A stretch of 64,000 nucleotides of DNA from Sinanaerobacter sp. ZZT-01 (GTDB lineage Bacteria > Bacillota > Clostridia > Peptostreptococcales > Anaerovoracaceae). The position numbers and the translations under genes were made by a program. This document shows, piece by piece, positions 23,618-33,156 of the stretch; within the stretch, counting starts at the first letter, position 1; each line of letters opens with the position of its first letter. The DNA is taken from the NCBI RefSeq assembly GCF_035621135.1, contig NZ_CP141728.1:2852001-2916000 (forward strand). Reading direction: 5' to 3'. Below the pieces are notes generated by a model. The model ran no database searches and had not been told where the DNA came from. It saw only the letters and a list, made by a program, of their open reading frames with translations.

Positions 23618-25522
23618 TTAAGTTCGTTTGAACATTTTTTCAATCTCATATTTACTCATTTTTATAAATGTAGGCCTCCCATGAGGGCAGGAAAATGGAT
23701 TTTTTGTTCGGGATAAATCCTGAAGCAGCTGAATCATTTCTTGCATATCCAGCGAATCGTTTGCTTTAATGGCCGATTTACAAGATCTCATGACAATTGC
23801 GTCCCATTTTTTGGGGTCTAAAAGTTCTTCGTCTTCCGTTAGATTATCACAGAAATAATCTAGAAACTGTTCGGATTCCGTAAGGCTCATGTACATCGGA
23901 ATTTCCGAAATACGAAAAGAACGGTGACCAAACTCTTCTAAAGCAAATCCCATACGTTCTAGACAATGAATCCAATGTGTATCATTATTTTTTAAACGAT
24001 AGGGAACCTCTATCAAATAGGGTGTCAGAAGAAGCTGCGACAGCTTTTCTTCTTTTTGATATTGTTCCAGCAACATTTCATAGAATACTCGTTCGTGTGC
24101 TGCATGCTGATCAATTAAATAAAAATATTTCTCATCAAATGCTGTAATATACGTACCAAACAACGATCCATTTGGTCGAAGATTCGATAGGTCAAATGCA
24201 GTAGTGCCATTTTTCTGATCGATCACTTTTTGTTCCGGTATTGAATAAATTTCTGGGCTTTCTTTAATAAAAGTGCCTTCCATCGGTTCGTTCTGTTTTA
24301 TACTTTGTACCAATGCAGGCTTTTTATTCTCTGAATGCTTCTCTAAATCCAATTCATGAATTTCCTGTATTTTTACAGGCTGAAGCTTAGCCGTGTCCTC
24401 CTCTTTTCGTTTTGTTTCCAATAATCTTTTTATGTCAATCTGTTCTTCCTTTTTCTTTGTGGCACGATCTGAAGCTGGATTCATAAATAAATTTTTTTGT
24501 TTCACTTCAGGAATTGCATCTGTACTTAATAGAGCTTTTCGAATGCCTGTTCTCACAAACTGGCTTACACTGCTCTCATCTTCAAAGCGAATCTGATTCT
24601 TATTTGGATGGATATTTACGTCCAAATATTCAGGATCAATGTTGAGAAAAAGAAATACAATCGGATAACGTCCTTCAAACAGCTTTTCAGCGTAAGCTTC
24701 TGAAACAGCTTTATCTAGAACTTTGCTGCTGATATATCTTCCATTCACGAAAAAAATCTGGCTTTTTCGATTGGTTTTTGTTTGGTCAGGAGAAGACACA
24801 TAAGCTTGTAGCTGAATTCCCTCGGCTTCTTCTTTTAGGTAAATCAATTTTCTTCCAATTTCTTTACTGTATATGGTTAAGATATTTGTGTAGATGTCTC
24901 CTTTTCCAGGTGTTGAAAACAGAATAGAGCCATTATTGACCAGACGAATTTTAACTTCCGGATAAGCAAGTGCCATTTTAGAAATAAAATCAATGATTAA
25001 CGTACTTTCTGTATGGTCCGCTTTTAAAAACTTTAAACGTGCTGGCGTATTATAAAATAAATCCGTAACGATTAGAGTTGTCCCGTCAGGGCATCCTGTG
25101 TCAGATTTTTCGATGACTTCTCCACCATTGATAGACAAACGAATACCGATCTTTTCTTCTGGAGTTTTGGTAATCAATTCAGTTCGGGAAACTGCGCAGA
25201 TGCTAGAAAGTGCCTCGCCGCGAAAACCTAAGGTGTAGATATGATTTAAATCAGATGCATCTTTAATTTTACTGGTAGCATGACGCTGAAAAGCAAGCTC
25301 TACTTCCTCGTTTCGGATGCCACAACCGTTATCTGTAATACGAATGTACGTCTTTCCCCCATTTCTTATTTCTACTACAATGGAATCCGCTCCAGCATCA
25401 ATTGCATTTTCCAAGAGTTCTTTCACGATAGAAAGAGGACGATCCACGACTTCACCGGCAGCAATTTTGTCGGCAACTTCTTTTGAAAGGGATTGTATTT
25501 TTTTTCGCTCAATTGTCTTCAA
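23618..25522 (-). CDS. mutL: DNA mismatch repair protein MutL (endonuclease type)
   Basis: MutL links mismatch recognition by MutS to strand removal. The 634-residue protein has an N-terminal GHKL ATPase (IAAGEVVDRPLSIVKELLENAIDAGA, ITDNGCGI, LGFRGEALSSI), a transducer domain (about 200-330), a Lys/Glu-rich linker and a C-terminal dimerisation/nuclease domain. The metal-binding endonuclease motif DQHAAHERVFYE and the CPHGRPTF motif are intact, as expected in bacteria that lack MutH. Its ATG overlaps the mutS stop by four bases (ATGA), and miaA follows after 14 bases. Confidence 0.97.
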   Translation of the reverse strand: MKTIERKKIQSLSKEVADKIAAGEVVDRPLSIVKELLENAIDAGADSIVVEIRNGGKTYIRITDNGCGIRNEEVELAFQRHATSKIKDASDLNHIYTLGFRGEALSSICAVSRTELITKTPEEKIGIRLSINGGEVIEKSDTGCPDGTTLIVTDLFYNTPARLKFLKADHTESTLIIDFISKMALAYPEVKIRLVNNGSILFSTPGKGDIYTNILTIYSKEIGRKLIYLKEEAEGIQLQAYVSSPDQTKTNRKSQIFFVNGRYISSKVLDKAVSEAYAEKLFEGRYPIVFLFLNIDPEYLDVNIHPNKNQIRFEDESSVSQFVRTGIRKALLSTDAIPEVKQKNLFMNPASDRATKKKEEQIDIKRLLETKRKEEDTAKLQPVKIQEIHELDLEKHSENKKPALVQSIKQNEPMEGTFIKESPEIYSIPEQKVIDQKNGTTAFDLSNLRPNGSLFGTYITAFDEKYFYLIDQHAAHERVFYEMLLEQYQKEEKLSQLLLTPYLIEVPYRLKNNDTHWIHCLERMGFALEEFGHRSFRISEIPMYMSLTESEQFLDYFCDNLTEDEELLDPKKWDAIVMRSCKSAIKANDSLDMQEMIQLLQDLSRTKNPFSCPHGRPTFIKMSKYEIEKMFKRT

Positions 25523-28161
25523 CGGTAACTCCTTTCTGATTTTTCAGCGGCATCTTTTAAGTCTTCTAAAATAGAAAAGGCTTCTGATGGTGTCAGGTTC
25601 ATCAAATCTAAGTCATTGAGTCGTTTTACGATTTCATTTGGAGCAAAGTCAAATAAGGAGAGCTGTTGCATCTCTTCTTGCGGCGAATTTGCTTTGATTA
25701 AAGAAGAATTTTGGCATTGATTTAAATCTAATTCTCCACTTTCTGATTCAAGCTCGTCCAATTTTTCTTGTGCACTCTGCAACAGTAAAGACGGTACGCC
25801 TGCCAGTTTTGCAACGTGTATGCCGTAGCTTCTGCTTGCACTTCCCGGAATAATTTTATGGAGAAAGACAATTGAACCATTGTCTTCTGAAACATCGACA
25901 TTACGGTTTTTCACCCCTTCCAGATTTCCTTCTAGGGAGGTTAATTCATGGTAATGAGTTGCAAACAAGGTCCGAATATGATTTTTATGGCTGCAAAGGT
26001 ATTCCACAACAGCCCAGGCTATGGAAAGGCCGTCATAGGTACTGGTTCCTCTTCCGATTTCATCTAATATGACTAGGCTGCGTTCGGTTGCTGTGTTTAA
26101 AATATAGGCAAGCTCACTCATTTCAACAAAGAAGGTACTTTGCCCCTGTGCTAAATTGTCCGATGCACCAATCCTTGTATAGATACGGTCAACAATGCCG
26201 ATTGAAGCACGTTCTGCGGGTACAAAGCATCCGACTTGAGCTAACAGCACAATCAATGCAGTCTGTCTCATATAAGTGGATTTACCAGCCATGTTTGGCC
26301 CTGTAATTAAGAGCATACTGGTATCTTTACGATCTAAATAGGTATCATTTGATACAAAGATGCCATCTTTTATGCTAGCCTCAATAACCGGATGTCTGCC
26401 CTTTTCAATGGTAATTTCATCCCCATTATGAATATTTGGTTTGACATAACCCAGTCGGCTGCTGGTTTCTGCAAAGGAAACCAAAACATCGAGTACTGCA
26501 ATGGAAAGAGAGGTCTCTTGAATGGTTCCGATGCTGTTTTGGATTTCTTGACGAAGTGCAAGAAAAAGTTCATATTCCATCTGATTGATCTTTGCTTCTG
26601 CATTTAATACGACGGACTCTACTTCTTTTAGTTCCGGTGTGACGTATCGTTCACAGTTGGCCAATGTCTGCTTTCGTATGTAATTCTCCGGCACCAGCTG
26701 AAAATATGATTTTGTGACTTCGAGATAATAGCCGAATACCTTATTGTAGCCAACCTTCAAATTTTTGATTCCAGTCCGTTCTCTTTCCGCGCTTTCTAAA
26801 GAAGCAATCCATGCTTGTCCATCTTTAATGGACTCTTTCATTTTATCCAGTTCTTCGGAAAATCCGTTTTTTATAACACCGCCCTCTTTGATTGTATAAG
26901 GGGGGTCTTCAACAATTGCGGAATCAATCCGTTCGTATACGCTTTTCAAATCGTGAATTTCCGTTTCCAATTGCTCCAGCAGTGGGTTTTCACATTGTTT
27001 TAATTCTTCTTTCATATCTGGCAGAACAAAAATGGAATTTTTCAAGGCAATAAAATCCTTTCCATTTGCATTTCCGCATGCAATCCGACCGCAAAGGCGT
27101 TCTAAATCATAGATTTTTTTCAAGCTTTCCTTCAGATTATTACGCATTAGGATGTCATTAAACAAAAGTTCTACTGCATCCAATCTTCCTTGGATTTGAG
27201 GTTCACTATTCAAAGGCTCTCGCAGCCATTGCTTTAATTTCCTTGAACCCATCGCTGTATGCGTTTTATCTAAAATGCCAAGAAGAGACCCCTGCACTTT
27301 TTTTTCAAAAAGAGTTTCCGTCAATTCTAAATTCTTAATGGTTGCTTTGTCTAAAGACATATGCTTTCCCGTATCATATACCTTTAAGTGAGACAAATGA
27401 GAAAGATTTTGTTTTTGTGTCTCAAACAAATAGATTAGCAAAGCGCCTAGAGCCAAAGTGGCATAGGTGTGTTCAGAAAGGCCAATGCCTTTTAAAGAAC
27501 TGATATTAAACTGAGATAAAATGCGGCTTTCTGCAGTGTGATTTGAATAATATCCGCCGTTTAAAGATGTTATGTAAGCATCGGTTGCCAGTTTAATATC
27601 CTGATCAAACTCTTCAAATAAAATCGTTTCATTTACTAAGATTTCTTTTGCTTTTAATTTTACAAGTTCATTTAAAAGAAGCTCTTTGGCCGTTTTTCCA
27701 TGAAATTCAGTGGTACTGATTTCTCCTGTAGAAATATCACAAAAAGCGAGACCCGTATAGGTGCCTTCCATATAAATGGAGGCTAGATAGTTGTTTTCTT
27801 TTTCATTTAACATTGTTTGACTAACTACGGTTCCCGGAGTCACAACTTGTATGACTTCACGTTTTACGATTCCTTTTGCAAGAGCAGGATCCTCGACCTG
27901 TTCACAAATCGCTACTTTATATCCTTTCTCCACAAGCTTGGCTATGTAAGTGTCTGCTGCATGAAAAGGAACACCGCACATAGGTGCTCGTTCTTCTTGA
28001 CCGCAGTTTTTTCCCGTCAATGTAACTTCCATTTCCTTTGAGGCGGTAATGGCATCTTCAAAGAACATTTCATAAAAATCACCCAAACGGAAAAATAGGA
28101 TACAATCTTGATATTTTTCTTTTATTTCCATATATTGTTGCATCATGGGTGTAAGTGCCAT
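25519..28161 (-). CDS. mutS: DNA mismatch repair protein MutS
   Basis: MutS recognises mispairs and small loops. The 880-residue protein has the N-terminal mismatch-binding domain beginning TPMMQQYMEIKEKYQDCILFFRLGDFYEMF, where F-x-E is the Phe-Glu wedge; connector, lever and clamp domains in the middle; and the ATPase with Walker A ITGPNMAGKST, LVILDEIGRGTST (Walker B) and FATHYHEL. ATG 28161 follows AAAGAGGT. The four-base overlap with mutL couples their translation. Length and motif order are standard. Confidence 0.97.
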   Translation of the reverse strand: MALTPMMQQYMEIKEKYQDCILFFRLGDFYEMFFEDAITASKEMEVTLTGKNCGQEERAPMCGVPFHAADTYIAKLVEKGYKVAICEQVEDPALAKGIVKREVIQVVTPGTVVSQTMLNEKENNYLASIYMEGTYTGLAFCDISTGEISTTEFHGKTAKELLLNELVKLKAKEILVNETILFEEFDQDIKLATDAYITSLNGGYYSNHTAESRILSQFNISSLKGIGLSEHTYATLALGALLIYLFETQKQNLSHLSHLKVYDTGKHMSLDKATIKNLELTETLFEKKVQGSLLGILDKTHTAMGSRKLKQWLREPLNSEPQIQGRLDAVELLFNDILMRNNLKESLKKIYDLERLCGRIACGNANGKDFIALKNSIFVLPDMKEELKQCENPLLEQLETEIHDLKSVYERIDSAIVEDPPYTIKEGGVIKNGFSEELDKMKESIKDGQAWIASLESAERERTGIKNLKVGYNKVFGYYLEVTKSYFQLVPENYIRKQTLANCERYVTPELKEVESVVLNAEAKINQMEYELFLALRQEIQNSIGTIQETSLSIAVLDVLVSFAETSSRLGYVKPNIHNGDEITIEKGRHPVIEASIKDGIFVSNDTYLDRKDTSMLLITGPNMAGKSTYMRQTALIVLLAQVGCFVPAERASIGIVDRIYTRIGASDNLAQGQSTFFVEMSELAYILNTATERSLVILDEIGRGTSTYDGLSIAWAVVEYLCSHKNHIRTLFATHYHELTSLEGNLEGVKNRNVDVSEDNGSIVFLHKIIPGSASRSYGIHVAKLAGVPSLLLQSAQEKLDELESESGELDLNQCQNSSLIKANSPQEEMQQLSLFDFAPNEIVKRLNDLDLMNLTPSEAFSILEDLKDAAEKSERSYR

Positions 28162-28175
28162 AGGTTACCTCTTTT

Positions 28176-28985
28176 CTATTTTTCTAACTCATCATGAGAT
28201 GCGTCGACTATTTTAATTGCTGATTCTTCATAGTCAAACGCTTCGCAATCCGATCTTTCTTTGCATAAATACATCAAGTATTCAATGTTTCCTTTTGCAC
28301 CGGTCACTGGCGAGTAGGTTAAACCGCCGATATAAAATCCGGCTTCCTCCGCATAGATTGCAACTTTATGAAGGACTTCCAAATGTGTGCTTTTTTCACG
28401 AACGATCCCATTTTTCCCAACCTGATTTCTTCCAGCTTCAAACTGAGGTTTTATCAGACAAATTAATTTGCCGGATGGAGCGAGAAGTGCAGAAGCAACG
28501 GGAAGTACTAGTTTTAAGGAAATAAAGGATACATCAATGCTGATAAAATCCAGTTTCTCTTCCAATGTCAGGGGGTCTAAGTGCCGAATGTTTGTTCGTT
28601 CCATATTTACAATGCGTTCATCATTTCGAAGCTTCCAATCCAACTGTCCGTATCCGACATCAACGGCATATACTTTTTTAGCTCCATTTTTCAGCATACA
28701 ATCGGTAAAGCCTCCCGTAGAGGCACCAATGTCCATAGCAACAGCCCCTTCTAAAGAAAAGGAATACAATTCCAATGCTTTTGCCAGCTTTAGCCCACCA
28801 CGGCTAACGTAAGGGCAAATGGCACTTTTTATTGTAAATTCGGATTCGTCCGAAACAGAAGTTCCTGCTTTATCCACTATTTTTCCATCCACTAAAACAA
28901 CACCTGCCATGATGGAGGCTTTTGCTTTTTCACGGGATGGGAATAAACCTTTGCTTACTAATATTACGTCCAATCTATCCTTCAA
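28176..28985 (-). CDS. tlyA: TlyA-family rRNA (cytidine-2'-O)-methyltransferase
   Basis: TlyA-type protein with an N-terminal S4 RNA-binding domain (RLDVILVSKGLFPSREKAKASIMAGVVLVDG) and an FtsJ-like Rossmann methyltransferase (VAMDIGASTGGFTDCMLKNGA is the SAM site; YAVDVGYGQLDWKLRND follows). In mycobacteria TlyA methylates 16S and 23S rRNA; many Firmicutes homologs are annotated as hemolysin-like, and the exact target here is inferred. TTG 28985 is the likely start, nine bases after GGTGG, giving M-K-D-R-L-D; it overlaps the end of dxs by 11 bases. The product is 269 residues. Confidence 0.88.
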   Translation of the reverse strand: MKDRLDVILVSKGLFPSREKAKASIMAGVVLVDGKIVDKAGTSVSDESEFTIKSAICPYVSRGGLKLAKALELYSFSLEGAVAMDIGASTGGFTDCMLKNGAKKVYAVDVGYGQLDWKLRNDERIVNMERTNIRHLDPLTLEEKLDFISIDVSFISLKLVLPVASALLAPSGKLICLIKPQFEAGRNQVGKNGIVREKSTHLEVLHKVAIYAEEAGFYIGGLTYSPVTGAKGNIEYLMYLCKERSDCEAFDYEESAIKIVDASHDELEK

Positions 28986-30849
28986 TAAATTCAGCCACCC
29001 TTTCTGTGATTCCGTTTGCATCTAATTGGTAGTCTTTCATTAGTTCTGAAACCTTTCCCTGGGAAATAAACTCATCAGGCCATCCAATCTGTAGTAATTG
29101 TTGAGAAGATTCCCCTTCTTTTTCTAATAATTGACAGATGATTGATCCAAACCCTCCAATGACCGTATTATCTTCTAATGTTACGATGGTCTTTTTAGAA
29201 TGGATACAAGAAAGAATACCATCTTCATCAAGCGGTTTTACAAAACGTATATTTACCACTCCAAAATCAAACCCTTTCATTTGCAAGAGTTCTTTTGCTT
29301 CTAATGCAGGTCCTACCATTTTACCAACAGCAAGCAAGGTACCGTCTTTTCCCTCAGATAAAGCTTCTATTTTACCGTCTATTTGTAAAGAATTATCGTT
29401 TTCAGCGATCAGACGTTCTGCTTCCCCTCTCGGATAACGTATCGCACAGGGAGAATTTAACGTGAAAGCATACTCCAGCATATCTTCAAGCTCTTTGCCG
29501 TCTTTTGGAGCCATAATGGTTAAGTTCGGCATATGTAACAAGTAAGAAAGATCAAACTGTCCATTGTGAGTTTCTCCATCGTTTCCCACATTACCGGCTC
29601 GATCAATGGCAAAGATGACGGGTAGATTCTGCATACAGACATCAATTAAAATCTGGTCGTAAGCTCTTTGCAAAAAAGTCGAATAGATTGCGACAACAGG
29701 TTTCATGCCGTTTAGAGCTAACCCTGCGGCAAAAGACACTGCATGTTGTTCTGCAATTCCCACATCAAAAAGACGGTTGGGAAACCTTGCTTGAAAACGC
29801 CCAAGACCGGTTGCTTCTACCATAGCGGCACTGATTGCCACAACATGCGAATCTTTTTGTGCAATTTGCAGCATCTTTTTTCCGAAAATTTGAGAATAAG
29901 AATCATTTTTTGTAACAGAAATTAATTCTCCTGTATTAAGATCAAAGGCGCCGATACCGTGAAATTTGCCGGGATTTTTTTCTGCATTTCGATACCCCTT
30001 GCCTTTTTTTGTCACAACATGCAAAAGAACAGGCTGCTGCATGCCCTTCGCAGATTGCATGGCCTGTATCAAATCATGTATATTATGACCGTCAATCGGT
30101 CCGAAATATTTGAAACCAAATTCTTCAAATATAGCTCCGGATACAACCGCATATTTTACTGAGTCACGGATGTGTTCCATACCAGAGTAAAGTCCTTCGC
30201 CATATTTAGGAATGCCTTTCACCGCATGTTTCACTTTCTTTTTAAATTCCAAATACGTATGAGAGGCTCTTAATTTTCCTAGATATTGAGACATACCCCC
30301 AACATTTTTTGAAATTGACATCTCGTTATCATTTAGGATTACGATCATAGGACGGTCTGACTGACCTGCATTGTTTAACGCCTCGTAAGCGATGCCTCCT
30401 GTTAAGGCCCCGTCTCCAATTACGGCAACCACAGAATAGTTGTCATGGTTTAAATCTCTGGCGGCTGCATAGCCTAGTGCTGCCGAAATAGAGGTGCTAC
30501 TATGACCGGACGCATACATATCATGTACGCTTTCCTCTAAGCGAGGGAAGCCGCTGATCCCACCATGTGTTCTTAGCGTACACATTTTATCACTTCTGCC
30601 GGTTAGTATTTTATGAACATAGGCTTGATGGCCTACATCCCATATGATTTTATCTTTTGGTGTATCAAATACGGTATGAAGTGCTATGGTTAACTCTACA
30701 ACTCCCAAATTAGAAGATAAATGTCCGCCGGTAACAGATACAGTATCCAATAGTAATTGACGTATTTCATAAGACAAGAGTTCCAATTCGTGCTCTGTCA
30801 TCGACTTTAGTTTTTGTGGAAAGGCTTTGTCATTTAACAAACGTTTCAT
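28975..30849 (-). CDS. dxs: 1-deoxy-D-xylulose-5-phosphate synthase
   Basis: Dxs condenses pyruvate and glyceraldehyde-3-phosphate to DXP, the first step of the MEP isoprenoid pathway. Seen: the thiamine-diphosphate motif GDGALTGGIAYEALNNAG, the early GHLSSNLGVVELT, DVGHQAYVHKILTGR, and the transketolase-type middle and C-terminal domains (GIAEQHAVSFAAGLA, IDRAGNVGNDGETHNGQFDL). ATG 30849 is preferred because CAGGAG lies 11 bases upstream; the ATG at 30870 overlaps the ispA stop but has no Shine-Dalgarno. The enzyme needs TPP, made by the operon at 4-8 kb. Next to ispA, it forms an isoprenoid gene pair. Confidence 0.96.
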   Translation of the reverse strand: MKRLLNDKAFPQKLKSMTEHELELLSYEIRQLLLDTVSVTGGHLSSNLGVVELTIALHTVFDTPKDKIIWDVGHQAYVHKILTGRSDKMCTLRTHGGISGFPRLEESVHDMYASGHSSTSISAALGYAAARDLNHDNYSVVAVIGDGALTGGIAYEALNNAGQSDRPMIVILNDNEMSISKNVGGMSQYLGKLRASHTYLEFKKKVKHAVKGIPKYGEGLYSGMEHIRDSVKYAVVSGAIFEEFGFKYFGPIDGHNIHDLIQAMQSAKGMQQPVLLHVVTKKGKGYRNAEKNPGKFHGIGAFDLNTGELISVTKNDSYSQIFGKKMLQIAQKDSHVVAISAAMVEATGLGRFQARFPNRLFDVGIAEQHAVSFAAGLALNGMKPVVAIYSTFLQRAYDQILIDVCMQNLPVIFAIDRAGNVGNDGETHNGQFDLSYLLHMPNLTIMAPKDGKELEDMLEYAFTLNSPCAIRYPRGEAERLIAENDNSLQIDGKIEALSEGKDGTLLAVGKMVGPALEAKELLQMKGFDFGVVNIRFVKPLDEDGILSCIHSKKTIVTLEDNTVIGGFGSIICQLLEKEGESSQQLLQIGWPDEFISQGKVSELMKDYQLDANGITERVAEFIEG

Positions 30850-30866
30850 AAAAGGAAATTCTCCTG

Positions 30867-31766
30867 TCATTTTTTAATTTGTTCCAATAAATATTCGGCA
30901 ACTGCGGTAAAGACTTCAGCCTGATCATAGTAAGGTGCCATAATACTTAGAGCATTTTCTAAAAGTGTGACCGCTTTTCTTCTGGATTCTTCCATACCGT
31001 AAATGGCAGGATAAGTTGATTTGTTTTGCTGTGCATCTACTCCAACTTTTTTTCCCAGAGCTTCCTGGTTACCGCAAATATCTAAAATATCATCGACAAT
31101 CTGATAAGCTAAACCTATGCATTCTGCATATGCGTTCAAATCACGGCGCTTTTGATCATCTGCACCTGACAAGTAAGCTCCGGCCATGATTGCAGAGATG
31201 ATTAATGATGCTGTTTTGTTTAAATGAATATAATCAATCATTTCTTTGGAGCATTGCTTATTCTCATTTTCGATATCGGAAGCTTGGCCTGCGACCATAC
31301 CTCGACAGCCTGCACCCTTTGAAATTTCATAACTTGCTTTGATACGGCAGATCAACTTGTCAAAATCATCGAAATAAAGAAGCATATCCTTATTCATCGC
31401 TTCAAAAGCAGAGGTTAAGAGTCCATCGCCAGCTAAAATTGCCATAGCATCGCCATAAATTTTATGGTTGGATGGTTTCCCTCTTCGAAGATCATCATTG
31501 TCCATAGCAGGTAAATCATCGTGAATGAGCGAATATGTTTGAATATACTCCATCGCACAGGCATAAGGCAAGGCTTGCTTAATATCATAGCCGCAAAAAT
31601 CACAGGCAGCTAAAAGCAATACTGGCCGAATTCTTTTTCCTCCGGCAGATAAGCTATAACACATAGACTCATACAACGTAATACTTTTATGGTCAACTTC
31701 TGGCAAGAAATCTAAAAGATGATCTTCCAGCAAATTCTTTAAATGAGCATACTCTTTATTTTTCAT
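30867..31766 (-). CDS. ispA: Polyprenyl synthetase (geranyl/farnesyl diphosphate synthase)
   Basis: Trans-isoprenyl diphosphate synthase of 299 residues making C10-C15 (possibly longer) prenyl diphosphates. Both aspartate-rich motifs are present: the first at LIHDDLPAMDNDDLRRGKPSNH, the second at QIVDDILDICG. GGKRIRP (diphosphate binding) lies near residue 39. Product length cannot be fixed from sequence alone; the genomic position xseA-xseB-ispA-dxs matches the IspA group. ATG 31766 is preceded by AGGAGG, 15 bases after xseB. Confidence 0.94.
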   Translation of the reverse strand: MKNKEYAHLKNLLEDHLLDFLPEVDHKSITLYESMCYSLSAGGKRIRPVLLLAACDFCGYDIKQALPYACAMEYIQTYSLIHDDLPAMDNDDLRRGKPSNHKIYGDAMAILAGDGLLTSAFEAMNKDMLLYFDDFDKLICRIKASYEISKGAGCRGMVAGQASDIENENKQCSKEMIDYIHLNKTASLIISAIMAGAYLSGADDQKRRDLNAYAECIGLAYQIVDDILDICGNQEALGKKVGVDAQQNKSTYPAIYGMEESRRKAVTLLENALSIMAPYYDQAEVFTAVAEYLLEQIKK

Positions 31767-31781
31767 AACTATTTCCTCCTT

Positions 31782-31997
31782 TTAGAATTCCATCTGTTCC
31801 TGTGTCTGTTTATCATAAATTTCAATTCGCTGTTCTGCTTCTTTCAATATTTGGTTACATTGTTCATAAAAAGAAATACCTTGTTCATAATGTTTCATTG
31901 CATCTTCTAGTGTTCCGTCATTTCTTTTCAATGCATTTGCTGCGGATTCTAAACCCTTTAAGGCCGCTTCAAATGACAGTTTTTTACTTTCAGTCAT
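31782..31997 (-). CDS. xseB: Exodeoxyribonuclease VII small subunit
   Basis: The 71-residue XseB binds the coiled-coil arm of XseA in exonuclease VII, which degrades single-stranded DNA from both ends. The family signature is visible: SFEAALKGLESAANALKRNDGTLEDAMKHYEQGISFYEQCNQIL, two helices with characteristic Leu and Glu-Gln spacing. It overlaps xseA by eight bases and is followed by ispA. Confidence 0.93.
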   Translation of the reverse strand: MTESKKLSFEAALKGLESAANALKRNDGTLEDAMKHYEQGISFYEQCNQILKEAEQRIEIYDKQTQEQMEF

Positions 31998-33156
31998 AGC
32001 TTATCATCTCCTCGTCCATATCATATTTCTCATCCACGGTACAGTGTAAACGCCCGTCTTTTAATCGTAAAAATATTTTATTTCCTGGATTAATTTGAGA
32101 AATCATATTAATAAGATTCCCATTTTCATCGGTAAGTATGCCATAACCGCGCTCCATAATTGACAAAGGATTGAGCGCATCTAGTTTTTCTTTCTGCTGC
32201 TGCAAACGCATTTTCTCATATTGAAGACGGTTTTGAAGGGAATCAGATAACTTTTGCTTATCATGCATTTGAATCTGCATAGTACTGTATTGGATGCGTT
32301 GTGATAAGCTTTGCTTTATATGGAGAATATAGTCCTGACAAATCTCTTGCAATTCAAATGTATTCGGCACTGACATATGTGCTGCTGCAGTTGGTGTTTC
32401 TGCACGATAGTCTGCTACAAAGTCGGAAATGGTAAAATCAGTTTCATGACCGACTGCGGAGATAATGGGAATAGTTGATGAAAAAATACTTCTTGCAACA
32501 ACTTCTTCATTAAAAGGCCAAAGCTCTTCCATGGAGCCACCTCCTCTTCCAAGAATGAGAACGTCCAGCTCCGGAAATCTCTGATTGACAATTTCAATGC
32601 TTTTTGAAATGTCTTTTGCCGCTTCCGGACCTTGTACCAAGCAAGGATATACGATGATGTCTACATAGTTATTTTTTGATTTGATAATTTTAATGATATC
32701 TTGCACCGCAGCTCCGGTTGAAGAGGTTATTATCCCAATTTTTTTAGGGAAAAACGGAAGCTTTTTTTTATATTTTACATCAAAGATTCCTTCTGCTTCT
32801 AATTTTTTCTTCAGTTTTTCGAATGCAATACTTAAATTTCCTATTCCGGATAAGGTAATGTCTTTAACATTTAAAGAGTAGCTTCCTCCTCGTTCATAAA
32901 CAGAGAGGTAACCGGTTGCTGTTACTTCCATTCCATCTGAAAGCTCATAATGGAGGTTTTTTAAATAATCCGCAGCATAAAAACAATTCAATTTACTGTT
33001 TTCATCTTTTAATGTAAAATAGACATGTCCAGAACTATGGTATTTTAAATTTGAAATTTCTCCAATCACAGATACATTGCCTAAAATTGGATCGGATTGT
33101 AAAATACGTTTTATGTATCCGTTCACTTGCGATACACGAAACGGTTTTAGTGCCAT
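31990..33156 (-). CDS. xseA: Exodeoxyribonuclease VII large subunit
   Basis: XseA is the catalytic subunit of exonuclease VII. The 388-residue protein has an N-terminal OB fold (FRVSQVNGYIKRIL... VSVIGEISNLKYHSSGHVYFTLKDENS), the catalytic domain with IGIITSSTGAAVQDI, VLILGRGGGSMEELWPFNEE and SAVGHETDFTISDFVADYRAETPTAAA, then the coiled-coil stalk. It is somewhat short of the roughly 400-450 residues common in the family because the coiled coil and tail are compact. It overlaps the upstream Kae1-like gene by ten bases and xseB by eight. Confidence 0.95.
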   Translation of the reverse strand: MALKPFRVSQVNGYIKRILQSDPILGNVSVIGEISNLKYHSSGHVYFTLKDENSKLNCFYAADYLKNLHYELSDGMEVTATGYLSVYERGGSYSLNVKDITLSGIGNLSIAFEKLKKKLEAEGIFDVKYKKKLPFFPKKIGIITSSTGAAVQDIIKIIKSKNNYVDIIVYPCLVQGPEAAKDISKSIEIVNQRFPELDVLILGRGGGSMEELWPFNEEVVARSIFSSTIPIISAVGHETDFTISDFVADYRAETPTAAAHMSVPNTFELQEICQDYILHIKQSLSQRIQYSTMQIQMHDKQKLSDSLQNRLQYEKMRLQQQKEKLDALNPLSIMERGYGILTDENGNLINMISQINPGNKIFLRLKDGRLHCTVDEKYDMDEEMISYD